This document shows, piece after piece, positions 10,051 through 17,769 of a stretch of 64,000 nucleotides of DNA (position 1 is the stretch's first letter; each line of letters begins with the position of its first letter). Location of the stretch: positions 1 to 64,000 of the forward strand of contig BROG01000401.1 of the NCBI GenBank assembly GCA_030159075.1, read 5' to 3'. The notes beneath the pieces were generated by a model. It worked only from the letters and a program-made list of their open reading frames with translations, was not told the origin of the DNA and searched no databases. Position numbers and translations under genes: made by a program. This stretch comes from Atrina japonica (taxonomy: Eukaryota; Mollusca; Bivalvia; Pterioida; Pinnidae).

Positions 10051-10590
10051 TATAAACTCTATGAGTCTTAGCACAAGGATAGCATGTTCAAGCTTGACTC
10101 GCGGTTTACGAGCTCGGTCTACCTCTTTTCGCGCTTGCGCACTTGATACAGGACTGTCACCGATTGTGGCGACACCTTCTGCTAATTTCACAAACCTGGA
10201 AAAACACAAAGTTTTAGTTCTAAAAGTAGATTCACTCTCAACCCAAAACTGGAAAAACCCAACTTCTATCTTTAGCCGTTGACTACTCGTGAACTCATGT
10301 GACCTCTCGTGACCCCGACCTTTTGTAACGAAGGCTCTCAATGGCTCGTTATCCAAGATGGCAGCCCCACAACCTTTCACTTCCGGTTATAGACATGCCT
10401 CCAAACTCAACGATTGGCTCTTTCTCCTTATTGCCATGACAACATGACCTCACTTCCGGTATGACTCACTTCCGGTTATGACGTCACAGGTGGTTCTCTA
10501 GCGGGCCATTTGAATTGATCAATCAGAAGCCAGCATTCTGATGACGTCATCAGTGGCGGTTTAATTCAAATGGCCCGCTAGAGAGCTGCC
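9900..10590 (-). repeat. Inverted arm R of the virus-like element
   Basis: Inverted counterpart of 1363-2010, with the same order of ETS-type CCGGAAGT boxes, CCAAT boxes, TGACGTCA and terminal hairpin. The two arms face each other across about 8 kb that includes the polymerase. A 150-codon minus-strand frame (10380-9928) matches a shorter frame in arm L but shows no known domain. Confidence 0.65.
10489..10590. repeat. Hairpin with CRE palindrome (arm R)
   Basis: Arms TTCTCTAGCGGGCCATTTGA and the reverse complement at 10563-10586 enclose TGATGACGTCATCA (10538-10551). Arm sequences differ from the hairpin at 1363 (TAGCGGGCC against TGGCGCGC) while the pairing is kept on both sides, so the foldback structure has been maintained or homogenised. 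Confidence 0.7.
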
Positions 10591-10648
10591 TATAACTAGT
10601 ATAGACGCCTAGGAGAAATCAGTCTAAGAGTGATAAAAAAAGTCCAAC

Positions 10649-10935
10649 ATGGAGTATGCTATGGACTACACTATGGAACAAGAAAACGAACCTGTTCTAA
10701 TCGAACCTGTGCCGGTATATGATACCAGTCAGATTATTCGTGATACGAAAGAGAGGTTACGAAAGATTAATATGAACTTTCATCACGGAAAAGAAGATGT
10801 TCACCTGAGACAAATTGTACTTCTCAATTTTCTTTTTGCGGTTTGGTAGAGAAGAGAGAAAACGTAAGCAGATGAACGAGAAGTGTTTGCCGTTTAACAA
10901 GAGATTCTGTTCACGAATCATGGCAGATATTACAA
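10649..10935 (+). pseudogene. Small protein gene D (frameshifted, unrecognised)
   Basis: An acidic N-terminus (MEYAMDYTMEQENEPVLIEP) is followed by a basic stretch. The first frame stops at 10849 after 66 codons. A different frame from 10842 stays open with a strongly basic segment (GREERKRKQMNEK) up to the stem-loop at 10943, so a single frameshift near 10840 is likely. The leader just before the ATG (10599-10648) is repeated in inverted orientation at 8512-8460. The product is not recognised. Confidence 0.5.
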
Positions 10936-10942
10936 AAACAAC

Positions 10943-10958
10943 GGTCCTTTTCAGGACC
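10943..10958 (+). terminator. Histone-type 3' stem-loop D (intact)
   Basis: GGTCCTTTTCAGGACC: perfect 6-bp stem with the canonical TTTC loop, preceded by AAACAAC and followed by ACTTA. The purine box CGAAAAGAAACT begins at 10971, 12 nt after the stem. Compared with site B, pair 3 is T-A instead of C-G, a compensating change. Confidence 0.8.
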
Positions 10959-11110
10959 ACTTACATCTTACGAAAAGAAACTTTAAACTGAATGTGCAGT
11001 GTATATAATAAAATGAGCTATAGGGTTTATGAGAAGGAGTGTTTTATAGAGTACATAGTAGATGTAGCATATCTGAATACAGTTTAGATTACTTTTCTAA
11101 TGAGTTGGGT

Positions 11111-11126
11111 GACCCTGAAAAGGGAC
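11111..11126 (-). terminator. Histone-type 3' stem-loop E
   Basis: Minus-strand GTCCCTTTTCAGGGTC: TTTC loop, one T/T mismatch at pair 2, then a perfect ACCCA flank. A purine box (AGAAAAGTAATC, 11098-11087) lies 12 nt beyond. The first base of the stem is the G of the TAG stop codon of gene E. Confidence 0.7.
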
Positions 11127-11419
11127 TAATATTGACAGTAACATCTTCTCTTTTTCAGAGGTAAACATCGTTCTGCTTCCAGTAGATAATCTGTCTTCTT
11201 CTTAATAGTCATGATGATCGGTATCTGTAGTTGACGAAAACTAGCTCTAATCTGTTTTCTAGTACAAATATACTGAGCTGCCAGACGGCACTGTCCGTAC
11301 TGCCTGTCGAGTTGATATCTGACTTTCTGTTAGGTTTGCTGTTGTTTCAGTTGCCTCCAACTCTGATTGAGTTTCATCAGTAGACTCTGATAGTATCGAT
11401 CACAGTGCACCGTGGTCAT
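11126..11419 (-). pseudogene. Small basic protein gene E, one in-frame stop
   Basis: From the ATG at 11419 (MTTVHCDRYYQSLLMKLNQS) one frame runs to a TAG at 11126-11128, interrupted only by TAA at 11330-11332, at a place where Gln codons surround it, so CAA to TAA is likely. Apart from that stop it is 97 codons long, like gene B, rich in Arg/Lys/Gln, with a basic C-terminal block (LKKRR). The same frame is open without ATG up to 11545. A CRE (TGACGTCA, about 11537-11544) lies 120 nt upstream. No family recognised. Confidence 0.55.
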
Positions 11420-11606
11420 TTTTTCTTCTGTTGTAACAGAATGATTCTTTGAATAGCTTCTGTATAGATACTCTCTATTTTTTTTTTTCACTAAACGATG
11501 TTCAACACGTAGGAGAAGAAACGCTCTCGCGATGTGTGACGTCACACTCTGCTGAGTATGTCTAAGAGTCTACAGTCATTGCTTGATCATGGCGGAATGA
11601 GTAAAC

Positions 11607-11903
11607 ATGTGGGGTGAAGAAGAAGAAAAAGAAGAATGGATGGTGTGTGCTGATAGAGTGGGAAGAAAGGTGGGATGTCTAACGAACATCGATGAATGGA
11701 TAGTCGGTGGTCTTTACCCGGGTAACCGGGGTTTCTCCTCCACCAATAAAAACTGGACGCCATCATATGACTGAAAGATTGTTGAGTATGGCGTAAAACA
11801 AAAAATCAAATCAAATCAAAAAATCAAATGAATCGATAGAGCTCGTGAAGTTTGAAAAAAAAAAGAAAAATATGCCGTGGCATATAAAGCCTAAAACACA
11901 AAC
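11607..11903 (+). pseudogene. Small gene F, truncated by a SINE tail
   Basis: An ATG at 11607 opens a 55-codon frame starting MWGEEEEKEEWMVCADRVGR. From about 11710 the sequence is a repeat (TTTCTCCTCCACCAATAAAA ... TGAAAGATTGTTGAGTATGG) also found at 38205-38270 and 45380-45430, so the second half of the frame is not original. A histone-like stem-loop follows at 11904. Short, acidic remnant of an unrecognised gene. Confidence 0.35.
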
Positions 11904-11919
11904 GGCCCTTTTCAGTGCC
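11904..11919 (+). terminator. Histone-type 3' stem-loop F
   Basis: GGCCCTTTTCAGTGCC: TTTC loop, one C/T mismatch at pair 4, preceded by CACAAAC, followed by ACCTA. CGAAAAGAAACC begins at 11932, 12 nt after the stem. Confidence 0.7.
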
Positions 11920-12024
11920 ACCTAACTTTTACGAAAAGAAACCTATGACTGATTAGAGCAGTTCTATAGTCTCAACAATAAAACATAGATCATTTGTATA
12001 CCCTTATTTTCTCACTCTATATGA

Positions 12025-12410
12025 TACCACTTTATCTTTAGAAAAAACACGCACTTTTCAAATTGGAGCTCAACTTATGAAGTCTAATTGACAGAAACGA
12101 TATCGTCTTGAGCATTATAACTTTGGTATTATGTTTATAATATTTATAACCACTAGGTCGTTGCCACTGCTGGTGGACCGTTTGAGTCCCCGAGGGTATA
12201 CATAAACCTAGTACCTATTATTTCGGTACCAGCTGTTTATCTTATACTAAAGTAATATTTGGCACTGTTAACACCATTTAAATTCTAAAAAAGCTAAGAT
12301 AGTCATTTTTACAGTGGTTACTCTTAGATGGATTTCGGCTATACATTTAGAGATATTATTTGGCCTTGTATCATACCACTTTATCTTTAGAAAAAACACG
12401 CACTTTTCAA
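12025..12410. repeat. 37-bp direct repeat 349 bp apart
   Basis: A 37-bp block beginning TACCACTTTATCTTTAGAAA occurs at 12025-12061 and 12374-12410. The sequence between has no gene; it includes a GC-richer patch near 12155-12200. It may be the edges of a small insertion or a local duplication. Confidence 0.7.
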
Positions 12411-12829
12411 CTCTAAGTGTACACCTTATATCCCGACATAATACACAAACACCAGATTAATTTTTAATAAGTTTAATGCTCCGCTAAAAGACCTTTTTAG
12501 ATAGTCGACAGAGGATTAGGGCCGTCCCTATTTGACTATGTACTATGTGCATAAGACTGAATTTTGAAAACACTTATTAAATTTGAAACACTGATTAACT
12601 TTGATAACACTTATTACCTTTAAAACACTGATTAACTTGAAAACGTTCATTACTTTGAAACAGTCTTGAAACACGCAAACAAACTTTTGTCACTTAGTCT
12701 CACTACTACGGTTGATCTTGCCCATACAGCACGGAGCAAAAGAACGTTAGCTTTTGTCCTCGATCGGTCGGTTCGGATTCCTTGACACTGTGACAGTAAA
12801 CGTATTTACATGATAACAGTACCACAAAA
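12411..12829. other. No recognisable gene
   Basis: Contains a short array of AAACACTGATTAACTT-like words (12560-12670) and nothing else I recognise. Confidence 0.4.
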
Positions 12830-13400
12830 TCACTTCAGTTTGATCTCCACTTTCACTTTCTTGGTGGGTTTTCCTCCCTTCTTGAGCATAAAGTTGAGTT
12901 TATGTTTGACTCCTGTTGAAGACATTCATAAACCCAATTACCTGACTGATGAAATCTATAACATTGGTCAGATTGACGAGATCGACTTTCTACTTTGTTC
13001 TCAGGTTCTACTCTTACTGATGTTGTTGTTGTTGTTGTTGTCGTCCCGTTATTCTTAGGACATTTAGGAGACTAATGTCCAATTTCACCACAAATGAAAC
13101 AAGGATGAGTCTGTGGGGAAGGCTTATATTCGTAACTCATATACGATATTCTGACTTCTGGCTGTAGTTTATCCTTCAATTCTTTCAGACTAGCTGTAAT
13201 GGTCGTGAGTTCTTCCCTCATTTTCTGTAATGTGGATAGCAAGGCATCACGTAACATTCCCTTGTTCGCATCATTTTCTTGTTTTTCATCCAACTGGTCT
13301 AAAGTTTTGAGAACTTAATCAAAATCATCAGCCCCTTCTATGTACGGTGTACAATTAGGTGAATAATCAGGGTGCTTCTGATGCAATCCTGGATAACTCA
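12830..13400 (-). pseudogene. Protein with two CCHC zinc knuckles (broken)
   Basis: From the ATG at 13400 (MSYPGLHQKHPDYSPN) the frame has an in-frame stop near 13315, then a helical K/E-rich segment (LLSTLQKMREELTTITASLK), then CFICGEIGH at 13101-13075. The first position after the knuckle His is a stop, and the last Cys follows in frame, so a CX2CX4HX4C knuckle is present but interrupted. After a Thr run encoded by CAA/ACA triplets comes a second knuckle-like segment (12965-12920) that has lost its second Cys and its His. A basic tail ends at 12830 after one more shift. A TATA box (GGTATAAAG, near 13450) lies upstream. Nucleic-acid binding, as in retroviral nucleocapsid, is the likely original role. 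Confidence 0.6.
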
Positions 13401-13547
13401 TGTTGATGGCTGATTCAAATGATGTTCGGTAACTAAACTTCACTTTACTTTATACCCGTTCTCCTTATTCTATATTTAGACTCGTTCACGTCAGGCACTT
13501 GTTTGTCCCCAGAAGGGAGGCTCCACACAAGGATTTTTGTTTTTTCT

Positions 13548-14075
13548 TTATATCACCAGTTGACTGAAAGCACAATCTTTAGACCAACGTCGATGTTCTG
13601 TATAAGCATTATCGGACCATTCCCAATCATTTAAACGGGCGCCACAACAAAAATGCTGAATGTAGTCACTGTTCCCTAAATACACAAATCCTGCTCTGGC
13701 TAATTCTGTCTGTTTAGGTCCCGGTAGATATTTGGGCCAATGATATTTAAACGTCGGGTACCTGGATTCATACGTACAAAAATTAGGTAAGGCTAAAGGT
13801 ATTCTTAATTTCTGATGAAACGATAACCCTCTGACGGTAGCAGGTCTTAGTTTAAAAGTGGTCACATCCTGTCTCCTTTCTGTAGGTGGACTCCTTGTCA
13901 CTTCTATCAGAGTGGCTCTCGGCACACTATCCACTTCTACCCGATGGGTTCGTGGTACACTATCCACTTCTACCCGATGGGTTCGTGGTACACTATCCAT
14001 CATGTCTCGATTCATGGGAGCACTATCCGTGACGGTCGATGAAAATAAAGTATCCATACTTGATGTTCTTTCCAT
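13548..14075 (-). CDS. BIR-domain protein (IAP-like), probably viral
   Basis: An intact 175-residue ORF. Residues 20-60 contain a short tandem repeat (VDSVPRTHRVE, about three copies). Residues about 100-172 are one BIR domain: YPTFKYHWP, LARAGFVYLGNSDY, then HFCCGARLNDWEW and EHRRWSKDCAF. The zinc ligands expected as CX2C-H-C are partly altered: the first Cys position is His, while the second Cys, the His and the last Cys are present. No RING domain follows. BIR proteins inhibit apoptosis or bind caspases; viral ones do so in infected cells, so an anti-apoptotic function is inferred. A TATA box (CCTATAAAAAG, about 14130-14120) lies 50 nt upstream of the ATG at 14075. It sits head-to-tail between the K/E-rich gene and the zinc-knuckle gene. 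It is one of the few uninterrupted genes of the block. Confidence 0.85.
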   Translation of the reverse strand: MERTSSMDTLFSSTVTDSAPMNRDMMDSVPRTHRVEVDSVPRTHRVEVDSVPRATLIEVTRSPPTERRQDVTTFKLRPATVRGLSFHQKLRIPLALPNFCTYESRYPTFKYHWPKYLPGPKQTELARAGFVYLGNSDYIQHFCCGARLNDWEWSDNAYTEHRRWSKDCAFSQLVI

Positions 14076-14116
14076 CGTGTCTTAGAGTGAATTGTCCCTG
14101 ATGTGGATTCCCACCA

Positions 14117-14132
14117 CTTTTTATAGGGGGTA
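14117..14132 (-). promoter_or_regulatory. TATA box of the BIR gene
   Basis: Minus-strand CCCTATAAAAAGTGG about 45-55 nt upstream of the BIR-protein ATG, the same spacing as in the other small genes. Confidence 0.6.
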
Positions 14133-14169
14133 TAAGGTCTATTTTTAGATCAGACCAAAATCATTCATA

Positions 14170-14752
14170 TTATTTTTTACGTTTTTTGTCCTGAAACACA
14201 AATTGTTTTATTGGTACGTCTACACTATGACCAAAAGGATCCCATGTTAGTTGTCGTTGTTCTTTATGCACATGATACATCATGCCTGCTCGTTTACCAT
14301 TGTTATCACTGACGATAATTGCTTAACCATTTTCGTATAAACATTACAATATCATGAGGTATTTCTTCCTGTTCTACTTTTCGTGGTTGTCCCCTCCTTC
14401 TTTTCACTCCTACCCTCTGTCCTTCTTCTTCTCTTTGTTCTTTTGTTTTGTCTATGGATACTTTTCGTGGACGTCACCTTTCTTTTCATTATCTGTCCCT
14501 GTTCTTCTTCTTCTGCTCCTTCATCTCTGTCCTTCTGTCTTTTCCTGTCCTTCTGTCTTTTCCTGACTCTATCCTTTCATCGTTTCCCAATTCTATCTGT
14601 TCTTTTTCTTCTTCTGTTTCTCGCCTTCTCTCTGTTTCACTTCTTCTCTCTGTTTCTTTACTTGTTCTCTCTCTTTCCCGCCCCTTTAGACTTTTCATTT
14701 CTTCTTTTCTCACATCTTTTCTCGTTTCATTTTCTTTTTTCGTAGGTTTCAT
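14170..14752 (-). pseudogene. K/E/R-rich protein gene (frameshifted)
   Basis: From an ATG at 14752 a frame of 87 codons is almost entirely Lys, Glu, Arg and Thr (for example RRTGKDRRTEMKEQ). It then shifts, and a basic segment and a non-repetitive C-terminal segment (DNNGKRAGMMYHVHKEQRQL ... WDPFGHSVDVP) follow in other frames to a TAA at 14170. Total length would be about 190 codons. The pyrimidine-rich plus strand makes long false frames. The C-terminal segment looks like a real folded piece but I do not recognise it. Confidence 0.5.
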
Positions 14753-14838
14753 ATTGATAGATGTTCAATACCAGATGTTGACACGATGACTCTCGGTCAT
14801 CAACTGACCAAAGTCCTGTGATGCACTTCATTTTATGA

Positions 14839-16698
14839 TTAAATTACACGACAAAGTTTGGCAATCACTTTTCCTCCTAGAAAATGAACTTTACGACCCA
14901 TGTCATCTTTCAACTGTATTTCAATAGTATCAAAATACATTTTATTTAAGCCCACATAATTGTAATGAAAAGGTTCCCAATGTTGATGAGCGATTGACCC
15001 GTTTGAAAAGGGACCACACGTAATAACGGTAACGATTGTGAACCCACAATTTGATTTTCGGCAATGTTACTGTAGACAAAGATACCACTCATGCCAATAT
15101 TTAAATCGGGTGGATACCTTGGCATGTGTGTGACGTCGATCCATTTAGTCATATCCTCATTCATGTCAATGGCTTCAAAGCCATTTTAAAAGAGAGTTAT
15201 TCTATACCATCAATTATGTTACTCACATCACTATAAGTTATATTTCTAGAATAAGTATTTTAGGAATCAGCGGCGGAGGAAATCCCACATGGACTTTTTG
15301 CTCAAGCTTCCCCCTATGGAGATGACTTGACACCCGGGATTCTCCACTTTCCAGTTGATATATAGGTCAGAATAGGGTTAGCAATAGGGTCAATTATACA
15401 TAATATGGTTATGGGCTCGTTTTCTATTTAGGTCAGACTAAGTTAAAGTTAGGCATTAGAATAAGATAGTTATCATAGATAAAGGGGATGCCACCATGGA
15501 CTTTTCTGTCCAGGCACCCCCCTTATAGAGATGTCTGGGCACACGGGAAACCCCGCTATCTAGTGATATATAGGCCAGAATAGGATATTATATGTATTTG
15601 GTATGGCCTTTTATCTTATATTAAAAAAAATCAAGAGAAGGAAACTTATTTCTACTCCACCAACACCAGTCCTCACATCCCCTTGGTCTGCTGTAAATTA
15701 AAGTTTTCCCCTTGGTCAAAGTACACAAAGTACATAACACCAGTACCACACCTAACCTGCACCACACACAATACTCCTAATATGACCCTACAATCAGCGG
15801 GCTCCCAAAATACCTCTCAAAGTAACACAAAATACATTAACACCTAAATAAACGTAACCGACCTTAACGTTGGGCAAATGCACATAATTCTGTTTACCTC
15901 TTATAGGTACACAGACGTGCGAGCATGGACAACTCCACGTTAAACACTTTGGTTATGTCATTCGGTTAATGCACTTCTTCTATCATATTGGCATTTCTCT
16001 ATAAATAAAACATCTTATTTAGACTGTCCGTCAAAAATTTAGGTGGCCGTAAATCTTCTAAATTCAAAATGCTATAGCCGTTGTGACTTAGCAGCTGTGC
16101 CTAACTCCCTACCTCGGACCCGGGGTCTCCACATGCATCGGACCAGAGCCACAAGACACAGAAGAGCCGGTCGATGATCTACCAGAAGGCCCCTCCCATT
16201 CGGGAGCCGAGGGCCGACCAACCCAGGGAGAAGAGGACCTTAAACCGGCCACCGCCACTACCAGATCCTCAGCTCAAGCCTACTCCGTAGGGGCGAGCAC
16301 GTGTAACAAATTCCATCATGGTTGCACGTTAAACACAAGGAGCCTCTCCAGAGCTACAGGGGTAGCACCGGCGTGTGGCAAGGGCTTGAGTAGTCACGCC
16401 GCACGTTAAATCAACTACGATTGATTGATTGACCATCAATGACATATTGAAAGGCTCTAGAAAACCCAAAACTCATCTCTTCTATTAATGCAGCAGGAGA
16501 CGCATAAAACCCCGAACGAAATTTAAGTCTCCAAATACTTCCTACAAAAGCGATCCCCGACCTCGTATCTGTTTCATAGATGACATGGTCAAATTGGGGA
16601 TCATCTAACGAAACATGTTTCTTAATCAATTCTATAGTAAAACGTTTGTGTTGACGATATTTCATTTCCTTTTTCTTGGGATACGTCAAATAAGTCAC
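14839..16698 (-). pseudogene. F54H12.2-like Maverick virion protein gene, split by an insertion
   Basis: The part 16698-16411 begins YPKKKEMKYR, the words at which the plus-strand copy (7719-8041) ends, and continues about 85 codons (FTIELIKKHV ... ALIEEMSFGF). The part 15180-14839 resumes with PRYPPDLNIGMSGIFVYSNI, AENQIVGSQSLPLLRVV, then after a frameshift near 14985 a segment with MYFDTIEIQLKDDMGRKV and a TAA at 14839. FVYSNI ... QIVG ... PLLRVV followed by IEIxLxDDxGRxVxF is the C-terminal signature of this family. Between them lies 1.2 kb of unrelated repeat-like DNA. The N-terminal part upstream of 16698 is replaced by the 90-bp module. Certainly non-functional. Confidence 0.75.
15184..16430. 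mobile_element. Insertion inside the virion-protein gene
   Basis: About 1.2 kb separating two parts of one gene. It contains an internal repeat (two variants of a block with GGGATGCCACCATGGACTTT / CACATGGACTTTTTG near 15283 and 15487), a GC-rich segment (16095-16400) with repeated GCACGTTAAA words, and ends in GATTGATTGATTGA (16419-16432), a short tandem tail like that of non-LTR retroposons. No coding region seen. The class is uncertain. Confidence 0.5.
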
Positions 16699-16699
16699 A

Positions 16700-16826
16700 T
16701 GACTAGAGTATAGGTTCAGTTAGACCTCTGAGAACTCATTTACGATCTGGAGCTCGAAGAGTCAACATCGTCAGAAACGCCCCTGGCGGCAAAATTTCAA
16801 ATGCGCGCCAGGGATCGTGCTGCCTA
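16700..16826 (+). repeat. Copy of the 90-bp module fused to a half hairpin
   Basis: 16713-16775 matches 9091-9155. It runs directly into CCCCTGGCGGCAAAATTTCA and AAATGCGCGCCAGGGA, a reduced version of the hairpin at 1363-1486. It may mark the right edge of the virus-like block. Confidence 0.6.
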
Positions 16827-16849
16827 CAACTACTTCTATTTTTATCCTG

Positions 16850-17489
16850 ATTCATTTTGTTGCCATCATTCCCTGTCATCATAATAAAATGTTATTTTTA
16901 ACACTAGCTGTGTGTATCTTCGTGTATTTTGAGTATGCCGTAATGTTTTTATTAATTTAAGTATAATCTTATAAAGTTGTGCTTTTGTTAAAATGCCGTA
17001 CGTCTGGCTTAACACGGTGCACAAGATACATGTGGAATAGCTTTGGTTAAGTGATATTGTTACTGTTCATTTTCAGACTTTGGTTGTAGGAAGAATGAAA
17101 TGAATAAGTAATTTGGTTTACTTTTGTGGTTTTACTTGGTAAAATGTATGGCCAAGAAAACATGTTCCGGTGTGTGACCGGTTTTTTCACTCATTGTATA
17201 CTCAGTGTCCCTAGGCCTAGGCTTAAACCTGCGGGCAGGTAATTTAAACCTGTTAAGGTGTTTTTTATTTGTTTTGTGAATTTGTGCTGTCTCTTCGTAT
17301 TTTTCTTATTTATTTAGGTAATAAATATACAAGTGTCTAAGGTAAATTTGATTGTTTGATTTTATTTCATTCTGTAAGAGCTAGTCGGTCATTGGAATCT
17401 GCAACCGAAAGGAGCAGTCGGACCCGTGTTGTTTATATTTGTAATTACACGTGTCTACGTGTGTAGTCACGCTAGGTTAAAACGTTACA
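16850..17489 (+). mobile_element. LTR-retrotransposon LTR (left boundary uncertain)
   Basis: The right end is set by ...ACGTTACA followed by a 3-nt spacer and a primer-binding site. An AATAAA-type signal is near 17318. I could not fix the TG start, so the left limit is a guess. No gag or pol follows, only leader-like sequence, so this is a 5' LTR remnant. Confidence 0.4.
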
Positions 17490-17492
17490 ATT

Positions 17493-17510
17493 TGGCGTCC
17501 AACGTGGGGC
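17493..17510 (+). other. tRNA-Lys primer-binding site
   Basis: TGGCGTCCAACGTGGGGC differs at one position from TGGCGCCCAACGTGGGGC, the site complementary to the 3' end of tRNA-Lys(1,2) used by several retroviruses and LTR retrotransposons. Confidence 0.65.
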
Positions 17511-17633
17511 CCGATCCAATTTATAAACTTTTTTGTAACTTTAAATCGCCGGCTTAGCGTTTTTGTTTGTTGTACTCGTGGTAGGGCCTGGCAAGTCCTG
17601 GCCGAGTGGTTTGGTTCACTTTGTTCTATCAGC

Positions 17634-17661
17634 AGCGATATATAAAGCTTTATATATCGCT
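17634..17661. repeat. Perfect 28-bp palindrome
   Basis: AGCGATATATAAAG is followed directly by its exact reverse complement, centred on AAGCTT, with no spacer. Confidence 0.9.
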
Positions 17662-17769
17662 GGTTCTATATATCAGTTTAAAAGGTTTAATTTTGTAAAC
17701 TTTTCAGAGATTTTAAATTGCCGGTGCTGTAATTTCATTTCATCGTCGTGCGAGTTATTGTAGGTCGGT

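Noticed and set aside
112..11919. Stem-loops as fragments of host histone genes
   Set aside because: No H1, H2A, H2B, H3 or H4 coding sequence is found upstream of any of the six sites; the upstream ORFs are unrelated to histones and differ from each other.
14354..14789. Long plus-strand frames rich in Phe/Ser/Leu
   Set aside because: They are the complement of the K/E-rich minus-strand gene, in a pyrimidine-rich strand; no promoter or domain.
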